A DNA stretch of 64,000 nt from Romboutsia hominis (GTDB taxonomy: Bacteria > Bacillota > Clostridia > Peptostreptococcales > Peptostreptococcaceae). The stretch's first letter is position 1. Every line of letters begins with the position of its first letter. Of the stretch, positions 44,624 through 54,328 are shown piece by piece. Below the pieces are notes generated by a model. It was not told the DNA's origin and made no database searches. It worked only from the letters and a program-made list of their open reading frames with translations. A program made the translations under genes and the position numbers. The stretch covers positions 2,023,565 to 2,087,564 of the forward strand of contig NZ_LN650648.1 of the NCBI RefSeq assembly GCF_900002575.1, read 5' to 3'.

Positions 44624-45598
44624 TTAGATTGTTTTTAATACAGCTTCTAATACCTGTTTTTTTGCATTTTCAACACTATCATATATAGTGCATCCTGCTG
44701 CTCTTACGTGCCCTCCACCATTAAAGCTTTGTGCTATAAGGCTTACATCTACGTAATTTTTAGATCTTAAGCTTATTTTTACTTCGTTTTCTTTTTTCTC
44801 TTTAAGAAGTATTCCAACTTCTACTCCTTCTATATCTCTAGTGTAAGATGTTATTCCATCTACATCATTAAAGCTTATTATATTATTTTTTAACATTTCT
44901 TTTGTTATACATATACTAGCGACTTTTCCATTAACTATATCTAAAGTATTTAGAGCTTCTCCTAATAACTTATAGTAGTTATATGGATTACTTTGAAATA
45001 CTTTTTGGATTATCATATCTCTTTTAGCACCTTTTATAAGTAGTTCTTTTGCCATTTCAAAACTACTTGGATGAGTGTTTGAATATGAAAAATTCCCAGT
45101 ATCTGTAGCAAGACCTGTATATAATGCTGTTGCTATTTTTTCGTCTATTAAGTCTATGTTTTTAGTTTCATTATATCTTACTAATAAATTGTATACTAGC
45201 TCACAAGTAGATGATGCATTTATATCTATGTAATTAAAATCTCCATAATTATCATTACTTGCATGATGATCTATACATATAACTTTATTAGCATTATTTA
45301 TTATATCTTCTTCTAAACATATTCTTTTTTTATCTCCGCAATCAAGGGCTATTAATGAATAATTATTTTCATTAAACTCATTAGATTTAAGTATGTTTAT
45401 ACCTTCAACTAAAAATTCTAAATTTCTAGGTGCATTATCATCTAAGACATAGTAAACGTTTTTACCTAGCTTTTTTAGGCTATAATACATTCCTAGAGTT
45501 GAACCTATATTATCACCATCAGGACTAATGTGAGAAGTGACAACAAAATTGTCACTTCCATTTATATAATCTATTATATTGTCTAGATTATTCTTCAT
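44624..45598 (-). CDS. nrnA: DHH-family oligoribonuclease/phosphoesterase NrnA
   Basis: A 324-residue DHH-DHHA1 protein. TSHISPDGDNIGST (about 22-35), ALDCGD, CIDHHAS (about 107-113) and the DHHA1 signature SFNGGGHVRAAG (about 295-306) are all present. NrnA degrades nanoRNA and pAp, and relatives cleave cyclic dinucleotides. TTG 45601 precedes ATG 45598, and the ATG is better spaced from GAGGAA. It overlaps rbfA by 11 bases, as is usual in Firmicutes. Confidence 0.94.
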   Translation of the reverse strand: MKNNLDNIIDYINGSDNFVVTSHISPDGDNIGSTLGMYYSLKKLGKNVYYVLDDNAPRNLEFLVEGINILKSNEFNENNYSLIALDCGDKKRICLEEDIINNANKVICIDHHASNDNYGDFNYIDINASSTCELVYNLLVRYNETKNIDLIDEKIATALYTGLATDTGNFSYSNTHPSSFEMAKELLIKGAKRDMIIQKVFQSNPYNYYKLLGEALNTLDIVNGKVASICITKEMLKNNIISFNDVDGITSYTRDIEGVEVGILLKEKKENEVKISLRSKNYVDVSLIAQSFNGGGHVRAAGCTIYDSVENAKKQVLEAVLKTI

Positions 45599-45974
45599 CA
45601 AACATTTCCTCGTCTATTTCATTTGCAGTTTTTCCTTCATTAACTTTCTTTATTAATGTATCCATATACATTCCATTTTTTATAGAATCGTCAACTTTAA
45701 ATATTATTTGAGGAGTATGTCTTAATTTAACATTTCTACTTACTTCTCTTCTAATGTAGTTTACTGCACTTCTTAGTCCTGTTAATGTAGATTCTTCATC
45801 TCCACCTAGTATACTTATATATACGTATGCATAACTTAAGTCACTTGTAACTTCAACGTCAGTTACACTTACCATAGAGTTTATTCTAGGATCTTTTATT
45901 CCACTTATAAGCATTGTACTTATAACTTTTTTTATTTCTTCTGCTATTCTTTTTGTTCTGCTATATGATGCCAT
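45588..45974 (-). CDS. rbfA: ribosome-binding factor A
   Basis: A 128-residue RbfA: a KH-like fold with EEIKKVISTMLISGIKDPRI and LRSAVNYIRREVSRNVKLRHTPQI. It aids 30S maturation. Start ATG after AGAGGTC. Overlaps nrnA, 220 bases after infB. Confidence 0.95.
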   Translation of the reverse strand: MASYSRTKRIAEEIKKVISTMLISGIKDPRINSMVSVTDVEVTSDLSYAYVYISILGGDEESTLTGLRSAVNYIRREVSRNVKLRHTPQIIFKVDDSIKNGMYMDTLIKKVNEGKTANEIDEEMFDEE

Positions 45975-46008
45975 AAATATCGACCTCTTTTACTTCTATT
46001 TTAGAATA

Positions 46009-46055
46009 GCACATTAGAAATTATATTTATAGCAAATATAATTTCTTTAATGTGC
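46009..46055. repeat. long hairpin between infB and rbfA
   Basis: GCACATT (46009-46015) pairs with AATGTGC (46049-46055), and a 12-base inner stem 46017-46028/46034-46045 continues it after a small internal loop. There is no strong T run. It may be a terminator for infB, an mRNA processing site or a 5' stabiliser for rbfA. Confidence 0.5.
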
Positions 46056-46194
46056 TTTGATTTTATCTATTAATTTATTAGCCATAATTATTTACAACAT
46101 ATTACATAGTTTTAAAACTTAAAAGTTTTTGTAATACATTATTATATGACTTAAAATATCTTTTTGTTATTATTGTCTATTTATATAAAACTTA

Positions 46195-48135
46195 TTATAA
46201 ACTTTTTCTTTCTACTTCTTTAGTTATATAAGCTTCTACTATATCTCCGATTTTTACATCGTTGTAGTTAACAAAGCTTAATCCACATTCGTATCCGTGG
46301 TTAACTTCTTTAACATCATCTTTGAATCTCTTAAGAGCTGCTAATTGTCCATCGTGGATTACTATACCATCTCTTACTATTCTTACCTTAGAACCTCTAA
46401 ATATCTTACCACTTGTTACATAACATCCTGCTATTGTTCCAACACCTGATAATTTGAATGTTTCTCTAACTTCAGCTTTACCAGTATCTTCATCTTTAAG
46501 CTCTGGATCTAGCATTCCAAGCATTGCAGCTTGAACATCTTCTATAGCTTTGTATATTATTGTGTAACATCTTATATCAACAGATTCTTTCTTAGCTATA
46601 GTTTCAGCAGTAGCTCCAGGTCTTACGTTAAATCCTATTATTATAGCATTAGATGCAGCAGCAAGCATAACGTCTGACTCAGTTACAGCACCAACACCAC
46701 CATGTATAACTCTAACTGCTACTTCTTCAGTAGATAATTTTTCAAGTGATTGTTTAACAGCTTGAACAGAACCTTGAACGTCAGCTTTAACAACTATGTT
46801 TAATTCTTTAACGTCAGCATCGTTCATATGGCTGAAGAAATCATCAAGAGACATTCTTTGGTTAGATTTTAACATTTCTTCTCTAGCCATTTGAGCTCTC
46901 TTTTCAGCTACACTTCTTGCTATCTTTTCAGTAGCTACAGCAACAAATTGATCTCCACCTTGTGGAACTTCTGATAAACCTAATATTTCTACAGCAGTAG
47001 ATGGTCCAGCAGTTTTAACTCTTTTTCCTTTAGAGTTTATCATTGCTCTTACTTTACCACTTGCAGTACCACATACTATTGGATCTCCAACTTTAAGTGT
47101 TCCACCTTGAACAAGTACAGTAGCAACTGGTCCTCTTCCCTTATCAAGTTCTGCTTCTACAACAGTACCAACAGCTCTTTTATCAGGGTTAGCTTTGAAT
47201 TCTTCAACTTCTGCAACTAATAATATCATTTCAAGTAAAGTGTCTATTCCTTCACCTTTAAGCGCTGAAACTGGAACTGCTATAACGTCTCCACCCCAGT
47301 CTTCAACTAATAATCCTTGGTCAGCTAATTCTTGCTTAACTCTATCAGGGTTAGCTGCTGGTTTATCTATTTTGTTTATAGCTACTATTAATGGTACTTC
47401 AGCAGCTTTAGCATGGTTTATAGCTTCAACAGTTTGAGGCATTATACCATCATCTGCTGCAACAACTAATATTGCTATGTCAGTTACTTGTGCTCCTCTA
47501 GCTCTCATTGCTGTGAAGGCTTCATGTCCTGGAGTATCTAAAAATACTATCTTTTGTCCATTTACCATTACTTCAGAAGCACCTATATGTTGAGTTATTC
47601 CACCTGCTTCTCTTGAAGTTACGTTTGTTGATCTTATTGCATCAAGTAAAGATGTTTTACCGTGGTCAACGTGTCCCATAACTGTAACAACTGGAGGTCT
47701 AGGCTTTAAGTCTTCTTCTTTATCTTCTTCTATTTCCATTAAAGCATCTATTGCTTCAACTTCTTCTTCATCTGCTCCTCCAACTACTAATTCAAATCCG
47801 TAGTCCTTAGCAACAAGTGAAGCTATTTCGAAGTTTAATTCTTGGTTTATTGTAGCCATAGTTCCCATTTTCATAAGCTTCATTATTATTTCTGAAGCTG
47901 ACTTATCAAGGGCATTAGCTAACTCTTGAACAGTTAATTTTCCTTCTATTTTTAATATATTTCCTTTAGCCGCTGCTATTTCTTCTTTTAATATGTCTAT
48001 AACTAACTCTAATTCATCTTCTGCTATTTCAGAATTTTCGTTTTCTACATCTATATCTAATTCTTTTAACTTTTGTATCATTTCTTCATTTGATACTTTC
48101 AATTCTTCTGCGATTTGGTATACTCTTGTTGACAC
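46195..48135 (-). CDS. infB: translation initiation factor IF-2
   Basis: A 646-residue IF-2. Two short IF2_N modules lie in the first 130 residues, and the G domain starts with GHVDHGKTS (about 156-164), then DTPGHEAF and NKIDKP. The C-terminal beta-barrels bind fMet-tRNA. The N-terminal extension is short compared with Bacillus. Start GTG 48135 after GGGGGTGG. 14 bases after the L7Ae-family gene in the nusA operon. Confidence 0.98.
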   Translation of the reverse strand: MSTRVYQIAEELKVSNEEMIQKLKELDIDVENENSEIAEDELELVIDILKEEIAAAKGNILKIEGKLTVQELANALDKSASEIIMKLMKMGTMATINQELNFEIASLVAKDYGFELVVGGADEEEVEAIDALMEIEEDKEEDLKPRPPVVTVMGHVDHGKTSLLDAIRSTNVTSREAGGITQHIGASEVMVNGQKIVFLDTPGHEAFTAMRARGAQVTDIAILVVAADDGIMPQTVEAINHAKAAEVPLIVAINKIDKPAANPDRVKQELADQGLLVEDWGGDVIAVPVSALKGEGIDTLLEMILLVAEVEEFKANPDKRAVGTVVEAELDKGRGPVATVLVQGGTLKVGDPIVCGTASGKVRAMINSKGKRVKTAGPSTAVEILGLSEVPQGGDQFVAVATEKIARSVAEKRAQMAREEMLKSNQRMSLDDFFSHMNDADVKELNIVVKADVQGSVQAVKQSLEKLSTEEVAVRVIHGGVGAVTESDVMLAAASNAIIIGFNVRPGATAETIAKKESVDIRCYTIIYKAIEDVQAAMLGMLDPELKDEDTGKAEVRETFKLSGVGTIAGCYVTSGKIFRGSKVRIVRDGIVIHDGQLAALKRFKDDVKEVNHGYECGLSFVNYNDVKIGDIVEAYITKEVERKSL

Positions 48136-48149
48136 AAGACCACCCCCTA

Positions 48150-48467
48150 TTATATTTTTTGTGTTTCCATCAACTCACTGATTTTATCAGCAAAGTTTTT
48201 GTCCTTTATACCTATGACTGCTCTAGGAGCTTTTCCTATAGCTAGCCCTAGCTGTAACTTTGTTGAGAAGTATACATACGGTATACTTCTATATGATGAT
48301 TTATCTTTATATAATTTTTTAGTATTATCAGATGCGTCATCTGCTAATATAACTAGATTTACCTTCCCTTTTTTAAGGTCAGCTAAAGTAGATTCTCCAG
48401 ACACTATCTTCCCTGCTCTTGTGGCAAGGCCTAAAAATGAATATATTTTTGCTTCACTAGTCTTCAT
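48150..48467 (-). CDS. L7Ae-family ribosomal/K-turn-binding protein (YlxQ)
   Basis: A 105-residue L7Ae/L30e-fold protein ([21 protein letters not shown]... [16 protein letters not shown]... [12 protein letters not shown]). It corresponds to YlxQ/RplGA between ylxR and infB and probably binds K-turn RNA. Start ATG after AAGGAGC, overlapping ylxR by 11 bases. Confidence 0.92.
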   Translation of the reverse strand: MKTSEAKIYSFLGLATRAGKIVSGESTLADLKKGKVNLVILADDASDNTKKLYKDKSSYRSIPYVYFSTKLQLGLAIGKAPRAVIGIKDKNFADKISELMETQKI

Positions 48468-48732
48468 AACTTTCTAGCTCCTTAAGTAGATTGTCATATA
48501 CATCAGATGGAACTTCCATTTTGAATGCTCTATTTAAAGCTTTACTTTTTATAGCTTTTTTTAGACATTCTACATCCTTACATATATATGCACCTCTACC
48601 GTTTGCCTTTCCTGTTGGGTCTAAAAATATTTGACCTTCCTTAGTCTTAACTATTCTTATTAGCCCTTTTTTTGCATCTCTTTCTTGACATGCTATACAT
48701 TTTCTTTGAGGAACCTTTTTTTGTTTTTGCAA
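48457..48732 (-). CDS. rnpM: YlxR/RnpM-family RNA-binding protein
   Basis: A 91-residue DUF448 protein (PQRKCIACQERDAKKGLIRIV, GKANGRGAYICKDVECL, KALNRAFK). YlxR/RnpM binds the RNase P RNA and modulates its activity. Start TTG 48732 after AAAGGAGGGG. Sits 17 bases after nusA. Confidence 0.93.
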   Translation of the reverse strand: MQKQKKVPQRKCIACQERDAKKGLIRIVKTKEGQIFLDPTGKANGRGAYICKDVECLKKAIKSKALNRAFKMEVPSDVYDNLLKELESYED

Positions 48733-48749
48733 AGAGTACCCCTCCTTTA

Positions 48750-49823
48750 TTACTCAGCGTCTGTGTTAGTTTCTTGAGGCTCTAACCCTGCTTGAGATTC
48801 GCTTTTTATATCTATTTTCCAGTTAGTAAGCTTAGCTGCAAGTCTAGCATTTTGTCCTTCTTTACCTATTGCAAGTGATAATTGGTAATCAGGTACTACT
48901 ACTAAAGCAGATTTTTCTTCTTCATTTATATCAACCTTAACAACCTTTGATGGGCTAAGTGCTGCACATATAAATTCAGCTGGATCATCACTGTATTTTA
49001 TTATATCTATCTTTTCGTCACCTAATTCATCAACTATGTTTTTAACTCTTGAACCTTTAGGTCCTACACAAGCTCCAATTGGATCTATCTTTTCATCTAT
49101 TGACTTAACTGCCATCTTAGTTCTTGAACCAGCTTCTCTTGATATAGATTTAACTTGAACTATACCTTCAAATATTTCTGGAACTTCAAACTCGAATAAT
49201 CTCTTAACTAATCCTGGATGGCTTCTTGATACTACTATTTGAGGTCCTTTATTAGTTTTCTTCACCTCTAATATGTATACCTTTATTTTTTGACCAGCTC
49301 TGTATGTTTCACCAGGTATTTGGTCTTGTGGAGTCATTATTGCTTCTATTCTTCCAAGATTAACATGAACTATGTTTTTGTTTACTCTAGCTACTTCTCC
49401 TGTAACTATTTCATTTTCTTTATCCATAAATTCATTGTATACTATTTCTCTTTCTGCTTCTCTTATTCTTTGAACAACTACTTGCTTAGCAGTTTGAGCA
49501 GCTATTCTTCCAAAGTCCATAGGAGTTACTTCATTTTCTATTATATCTCCTAATTCGTAGTTTGGACTTATTTCTCTAGCGTCTGCTAATTCTATTTCTA
49601 AGAATGTATCGTATAAATCTGATTCATCAACTACTACTCTTTGAGAGAATACTTTAACGTCTCCTCTTTCTCTATCAAACTCAACTCTTACGTTTTGAGC
49701 AGAACCAAAGTTTTTCTTGTATGCTGTTAAAAGAGCTTGTTCTATAGTGTCTATAAGTATTTCTTTATCTATTCCTCTGTCTTTTTCTAACTCATCTAAT
49801 GCTTCTATAAATTCGTGGTTCAT
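48750..49823 (-). CDS. nusA: transcription factor NusA
   Basis: A 357-residue NusA of the short Firmicutes type: an N-terminal RNA polymerase-binding domain (1-125), S1 (about 133-200; [22 protein letters not shown]), KH1 ([19 protein letters not shown]... [14 protein letters not shown]) and KH2 ([20 protein letters not shown]). It controls pausing, termination and antitermination. Start ATG with a weak AGGG site, 25 bases after rimP. Confidence 0.97.
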   Translation of the reverse strand: MNHEFIEALDELEKDRGIDKEILIDTIEQALLTAYKKNFGSAQNVRVEFDRERGDVKVFSQRVVVDESDLYDTFLEIELADAREISPNYELGDIIENEVTPMDFGRIAAQTAKQVVVQRIREAEREIVYNEFMDKENEIVTGEVARVNKNIVHVNLGRIEAIMTPQDQIPGETYRAGQKIKVYILEVKKTNKGPQIVVSRSHPGLVKRLFEFEVPEIFEGIVQVKSISREAGSRTKMAVKSIDEKIDPIGACVGPKGSRVKNIVDELGDEKIDIIKYSDDPAEFICAALSPSKVVKVDINEEEKSALVVVPDYQLSLAIGKEGQNARLAAKLTNWKIDIKSESQAGLEPQETNTDAE

Positions 49824-49848
49824 TTTATTTTTACCCTAAGCTATCTTA

Positions 49849-50310
49849 TTAAAACTTTATTGCAAGTCTTACAAGAGCTACTTCCTTTCTATTAAATTCA
49901 ACTTCTTCATCATTTATTATAACTTTTATAGTATTTTCATCTGTTAATCCAACTAATGTACCTTCAAATTGCTTTGAACCATTTAGTGGTTTGTATAATT
50001 TTATTTCAACGTCTCTTCCAGCGTATCTTACAAAGTCTTTATCTTTTTTAAGCGGTCTATCAAGTCCTGGTGAAGATACTTCTAAGAAGTAGTTATCTTT
50101 TATAGGATCTTTAACATCTAAAACTTCGCTTAATTGTCTACTTACAGCTTCACAATCATTTAATGATATTCCGCCTTCTTTATCTAAGAATACTCTTAAG
50201 TAATACTCTCCAGCTTCTTTTACATATTCTACATCTACTATTTCAAAATTAAGTGGTTCAGTTATTTCTGATACTAATTCTTCTATAGTAGCTTCTATAC
50301 TCTTTTTCAT
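49849..50310 (-). CDS. rimP: ribosome maturation factor RimP
   Basis: A 153-residue RimP (DUF150): LNFEIVDVEYVKEAGEYYLRVFLD, VSSPGLDRPLKKDKDF (about 78-93) and a C-terminal SH3-like domain. It helps 30S assembly. Start ATG after AGGAGGG. First gene of the nusA-infB operon, with an upstream promoter and terminator-like hairpin. Confidence 0.96.
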   Translation of the reverse strand: MKKSIEATIEELVSEITEPLNFEIVDVEYVKEAGEYYLRVFLDKEGGISLNDCEAVSRQLSEVLDVKDPIKDNYFLEVSSPGLDRPLKKDKDFVRYAGRDVEIKLYKPLNGSKQFEGTLVGLTDENTIKVIINDEEVEFNRKEVALVRLAIKF

Positions 50311-50350
50311 ATTTTTCCCTCCTATTCAGTTGTCAGTTTATTTAAAACAA

Positions 50351-50378
50351 AAGAGTGAGAACTTCTGGTCTCACTCTT
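50351..50378 (-). terminator. hairpin with T-rich tail upstream of rimP
   Basis: Perfect 10-base arms AAGAGTGAGA/TCTCACTCTT with an 8-base loop, followed on the minus strand by TTGTTTT. It lies 40 bases before the rimP start. It can end transcription from the Fe-S operon or act as an attenuator for the nusA operon. Confidence 0.7.
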
Positions 50379-50409
50379 AGTGTTTGCAAAATGTATTATT
50401 TTATATACT

Positions 50410-50438
50410 ATAATAACATATATAAGGTTTAATTGCAA
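50410..50438 (-). promoter_or_regulatory. candidate rimP-nusA operon promoter
   Basis: Minus strand -35 TTGCAA (50433-50438), 17-base spacer, -10 TATTAT (50410-50415). Transcription from here would pass through the hairpin at 50351-50378 before rimP. Confidence 0.5.
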
Positions 50439-50495
50439 ATTTTTTGAAATTACTATATTTCTAAGCCATCTTTATTAATAATTTAAATCCTAATT

Positions 50496-51080
50496 TTACA
50501 TATTTTCTTTATACTTAGCTTTTGATATGATATGAGTTATAGTTCCCATTGGACAATAAACACACCAAGAGCGAGGCTTGTATAAAAGCATTGTAACTAC
50601 ACCTAATATTGTAGATGTAAGCATAATACTATAAAATCCAAATGCAAACTGTGCTACCCAAGGGCTTACCATACTTACATTAGCCACTTTCCATGGCATT
50701 TTGAATGTCCAAAGTATTGTTATAACTTCTTTTAGACTATTAGTTTGATTAAATACTAAGTATGTCATAAACAACATATTTATAAACATTGTCATAAAGA
50801 ATATTAAAAATCCATATCTAAACCACTTACTTTTTAAAAACTTAGGAATATTATTGTATTTTGATAATTTCATTTTATTTCCCATTAAATCTAATAATTG
50901 ACCTCTTCCACAGTAAGTATTGCAGTATGATTTACCTTTTCCTAATATTGCCATAGCTAAAGGTATTGTAAAGCATAGTAATCCAAGCCATGCAAATAAT
51001 ACATTAAATAATCCTAGGAATAAATATAATGCACTTAATATCCACATATACTCTTTCCAAGTTTTCTTTTGCTTTTTCAT
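50496..51080 (-). CDS. NapH/RnfD-like membrane Fe-S protein
   Basis: A 194-residue protein with about four membrane helices and two Cys clusters: SYCNTYCGRGQLLD (about 52-65) and SWCVYCPMGT (about 168-177). This is the split CxxxC...CxxCP pattern of the NapH/NosR 4Fe-4S-binding membrane domain. The start is chosen as ATG 51080, about 10 bases after GGAGG. It shares one base with the ferredoxin stop (TAATG), so the two are coupled. Probably passes electrons between the membrane and the ferredoxin. The acceptor is unknown. Confidence 0.78.
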   Translation of the reverse strand: MKKQKKTWKEYMWILSALYLFLGLFNVLFAWLGLLCFTIPLAMAILGKGKSYCNTYCGRGQLLDLMGNKMKLSKYNNIPKFLKSKWFRYGFLIFFMTMFINMLFMTYLVFNQTNSLKEVITILWTFKMPWKVANVSMVSPWVAQFAFGFYSIMLTSTILGVVTMLLYKPRSWCVYCPMGTITHIISKAKYKENM

Positions 51081-51286
51081 TATATACATTCCTCCATGCT
51101 TTTTATTTCTATAACAGATGCAGGACATGCTTTAGCACATTTTCCACATCCTACACATTTATCTAAGTTAACTTTAGCAAATACACCTTGTTCTATGGTT
51201 ATAAGGTTTAGTGGGCATTCTTTTATACAAGTTCCACAGGCTACACAATAATTCTTGTCTATAATTGCTTTTTTTCTTATTTTCAT
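51080..51286 (-). CDS. 2[4Fe-4S] ferredoxin
   Basis: A 68-residue ferredoxin with two complete CxxCxxCxxxCP clusters: CVACGTCIKECP (14-25) and CVGCGKCAKACP (44-55). A short basic N-terminal extension precedes them. Start ATG after ATAGGAGGG. Cotranscribed with the membrane Fe-S protein. A palindrome TGAC-TTT-GTCA (51347-51357) lies about 60 bases upstream and could be a regulator site. Confidence 0.92.
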   Translation of the reverse strand: MKIRKKAIIDKNYCVACGTCIKECPLNLITIEQGVFAKVNLDKCVGCGKCAKACPASVIEIKSMEECI

Positions 51287-51386
51287 AATTATTCCCTCCT
51301 ATATTCCTTATAGAAGTATTATATTAATTTTTAATTTTTAGTTCTATGACTTTGTCACATTAAAATAATTTATTTATAAAATAAAA

Positions 51387-51428
51387 AATACCTTAAAATA
51401 ACTATAAAAGTTATCCTAAGGTATTTTA
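51387..51428 (-). terminator. terminator of the membrane-protein gene ending at 51429
   Basis: Long stem AAAATACCTTA...AACT/AGTTATCCTAAGGTATTTT with a short loop and a small internal mismatch, directly after the stop. Confidence 0.75.
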
Positions 51429-52655
51429 TTATTTCATTGTATATATATTTATTTTGTCGTATAAATCACTAGGCACTATGTACCATACACTAGTCTCTCC
51501 TATATCTCTTCTGGCCAATCCTTTATCTTTGCTACATAAACCTAGTCTATTTCCATCATTGTCTTTTATAAATAAGTCTGGCTCTAAATCTACATCACTT
51601 TCTCCATTCCATCTAGTTATATGTATAGAATTAAGTTCTTCCATTAATTTGTGTTTTTCATATATATCATATATGTCATCTATTAATACACGTTTATTAT
51701 TATTTATATTTTCTATAGTTATTTCTACATCTTCATAATTTTCTTCGTTAGAAAATATTTCATAGTTTGTTAGGTAGTATTTGTAGTCTATGTTACTCCA
51801 TGAGCCTTCACTTACTTTTTCCATAGGAATGTACATAATACCACTAGCCTTAATTATATCACTATTAGGATATAGTTTATCAGTTGAATAATTAGATGAA
51901 TTAACTATATATGCTTTTTTATTTTCTATATAACTTAAATCATTTTCATATTTTATAGTATAAATATCTGCTTTATCATATTTTTTTAATTCTATATTAT
52001 CTATGATTTCTAATAGTTCTTCAGTTGTCGTGTTAAATTCATTCTCTACAATCTGACCTTTGTTGCTTATTTTGCTTTGTTTTACAGAATAATCACCATT
52101 ATATATTCCTATACTTACAAGTTTGTTATTTACTTTATCCTCTATATACATATCTAGTAATTTTATTTTTTTATTATTGTCATATTTTACTTCAAAATTT
52201 ACTATATCCGTTTCCCATGATAATCCTAATTCATTTTTTATTGTTTCATAATCTTCTTTTAATGTATCCATAGATATATTTTTTATATCAAATTTTATAT
52301 CTCTATAATCTGCTACATCATATATGATATTGCTTAATATAGTTGAATATAACATTAAAACTCCTAGGATTGTTGCTTTTTTCTTTATAATACTATTTGG
52401 TCTTTCTTTGTTTTTTAATAAAAACCAATATAATAAAAATCCTGCTGGTATTATTATTGGATACCAGTTAAATGCAAATTCTAATCTAAATCCCCCAAGT
52501 ATAAAAAATCCTACTAATTTTAAAGCTAGGTATTTTTCATTTTCTTCTTTTTTATAATATATATGTATTAGATATGCTATTATAGCTCCCCAAAATATTA
52601 AATTTATCATACCACTTTCTTCTGCAAACTCTATAAATTTGTATATATACTCCAC
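51429..52655 (-). CDS. hypothetical membrane protein with large soluble domain
   Basis: A 408-residue protein. Four hydrophobic helices occupy about 15-115, and the remaining 290 residues are a polar beta-rich domain rich in Asn, Tyr and Asp, probably outside the cell. No enzyme motif is recognised. Start GTG 52655 with GGAGGGG a few bases upstream. Monocistronic with its own terminator. Confidence 0.62.
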   Translation of the reverse strand: MEYIYKFIEFAEESGMINLIFWGAIIAYLIHIYYKKEENEKYLALKLVGFFILGGFRLEFAFNWYPIIIPAGFLLYWFLLKNKERPNSIIKKKATILGVLMLYSTILSNIIYDVADYRDIKFDIKNISMDTLKEDYETIKNELGLSWETDIVNFEVKYDNNKKIKLLDMYIEDKVNNKLVSIGIYNGDYSVKQSKISNKGQIVENEFNTTTEELLEIIDNIELKKYDKADIYTIKYENDLSYIENKKAYIVNSSNYSTDKLYPNSDIIKASGIMYIPMEKVSEGSWSNIDYKYYLTNYEIFSNEENYEDVEITIENINNNKRVLIDDIYDIYEKHKLMEELNSIHITRWNGESDVDLEPDLFIKDNDGNRLGLCSKDKGLARRDIGETSVWYIVPSDLYDKINIYTMK

Positions 52656-52807
52656 ATAACCCCTCCATAATCTTTATCATATATATGATATATTAATTTT
52701 AATTATATATGGTAAAGATTTGATTACAAAATAATTTAGTTAAATATTTTATCCCCCCGTCGTTTTTTCTTACCCCCACTTTTCAGCTTTAGTTTGTTTA
52801 TCTTCAA

Positions 52808-52835
52808 TAAAAAAACCTTGTAATTTACAAGGGTT
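52808..52835 (-). terminator. terminator of the MATE transporter gene
   Basis: Stem AAACCTTGTAA/TTACAAGGGTTT with flanking A and T runs, about 20 bases after the stop at 52857. Confidence 0.75.
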
Positions 52836-52856
52836 TATAGTTTTCTATTTATTTTT

Positions 52857-54212
52857 CTAAGCACCGTTAATACTTATCTCATATTTTTTATCCATAACTT
52901 TATAGGACTTTTTCATAAGTTTAATTCCAATAAATAAGGTAATTAATTCTGCAAAAGGTACACTCATCCATATACCATTTATTCCAAATATATTAGGTAA
53001 TGTAAATATGCCTATAATTATAAATATTAAACCTCTACATGAAGCTACTATTACTGATTCTTTAGCATATCCTATAGCTGTAAAGTATCCAGAATTAACT
53101 ATATTAAATCCATTTACGAAAAATGCAAATGCATATATTTTTGCTCCTACAGATGCTATATTTAATATTTCTTCATTTCCATTTACAAATATATTAACTA
53201 AATTTCTTCCAAAGAAGAATAATAAAGTAAATATTATTATTCCTATGGTTATTATAACTTTATCAGATAATTTCATTATAGCTTTTACTCTATCAAATTT
53301 CTTACTTCCATAATTGTAGCTAACTATAGGCCCTATACCATCAGATATACCAAACATTGAAAGTACACCAAATTGAGCTACATAATTTATAGCAGTAAAA
53401 GCTGCTACGCCTGTCTCTCCTGCTATATTCATAAATGCCATATTGAATAAATATGCACTAGTGGCTGTGGCTATTGAATTTATTCCCTCTGATGAACCAT
53501 TATATATTACTGGAAATATTACAGATTTATCAAACTTTCCAACAAATACGTTTATAATGTTTTTTTTGTTTAATGCAGGCCACACTACAACTAAAAACGC
53601 TAAAGAGTATGCTAATCCTGTGGCAGTTGCTGCTCCTACGATTCCAAGCTTTAGCTTATATATTAATGTATAGTTTAATGTTATATTTGCAAATAAACTT
53701 AATATAGAACCATAAAAGTAAAGTTGAGGTTTTTCCATTATTCTTCCCGAAAAACCAAATAAAAACATTAAAGACATTGGTATTGTAAATACTGAAAGTG
53801 TCTTAATATATAAAGAAACATCTTTTAATAATATATCACTAGCACCTAATACATATGCTATTTGTGAGTTCATTGTAAATCCAAATACTGTTATACCAAA
53901 TCCAAAAACTAATATAAATATCATAGCTGTCTTAAATATATTTTGTGTCTTAGCTACATTACCATCTCCTAAACTAAGCCCCATATAACTTTGTGATCCT
54001 ATACTCATTATCATGGATAAAGCTATTATAACTTGCATAAATGGTGCTGCTATATTTACACTAGCCATTGCGTTTGGTCCTAGTACATTTCCTACAAATA
54101 TTCCATCTACAACTGCCTGCATGCCTGTAATTACCATAGCTATTATAGCTGGTATAGAATATTTTATAAATAATCTAGGTATTTTTTCACTACCTAATAT
54201 ATTCTCTTGCAT
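52857..54212 (-). CDS. MATE-family multidrug efflux transporter
   Basis: A 451-residue, 12-helix MATE protein (GSEKIPRLFIKYSIPAIIAMVI start; YVAQFGVLSMFGISDGIGPIVSYNYG in the second half), likely a Na+- or H+-driven exporter of cationic compounds (DinF/NorM-like or MepA type). The open frame extends to 54320, but only ATG 54212 follows a ribosome site (AGGAGGGGATAAT). A MerR regulator lies immediately upstream on the same strand, and the intervening palindrome fits a MerR-type promoter. Confidence 0.9.
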   Translation of the reverse strand: MQENILGSEKIPRLFIKYSIPAIIAMVITGMQAVVDGIFVGNVLGPNAMASVNIAAPFMQVIIALSMIMSIGSQSYMGLSLGDGNVAKTQNIFKTAMIFILVFGFGITVFGFTMNSQIAYVLGASDILLKDVSLYIKTLSVFTIPMSLMFLFGFSGRIMEKPQLYFYGSILSLFANITLNYTLIYKLKLGIVGAATATGLAYSLAFLVVVWPALNKKNIINVFVGKFDKSVIFPVIYNGSSEGINSIATATSAYLFNMAFMNIAGETGVAAFTAINYVAQFGVLSMFGISDGIGPIVSYNYGSKKFDRVKAIMKLSDKVIITIGIIIFTLLFFFGRNLVNIFVNGNEEILNIASVGAKIYAFAFFVNGFNIVNSGYFTAIGYAKESVIVASCRGLIFIIIGIFTLPNIFGINGIWMSVPFAELITLFIGIKLMKKSYKVMDKKYEISINGA

Positions 54213-54289
54213 ATTATCCCCTCCTAATCTATCAATCTTTATATTTGTTAATACAAGATAAACTATATATGAATTACTTTCTTTGTATA

Positions 54290-54320
54290 ATAATAAAGTC
54301 TTGACTAACTCCATAGTCAA
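54290..54320 (-). promoter_or_regulatory. MerR-type promoter of the MATE gene, 19-bp spacer
   Basis: Minus strand -35 TTGACT (54315-54320), 19-base spacer, -10 TATTAT (54290-54295). A 15-base-arm palindrome spans the -35 and the spacer. The over-long spacer with dyad symmetry is the hallmark of MerR-activated promoters. Confidence 0.65.
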
Positions 54321-54328
54321 GACTTTAT
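54293..54328 (-). terminator. palindrome serving as merR terminator and likely operator
   Basis: Perfect 15-base arms (54293-54307 and 54314-54328) with a 6-base centre. It overlaps the merR stop codon and is followed on the minus strand by TTATTATTA. The same sequence contains the MATE -35. Confidence 0.6.
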
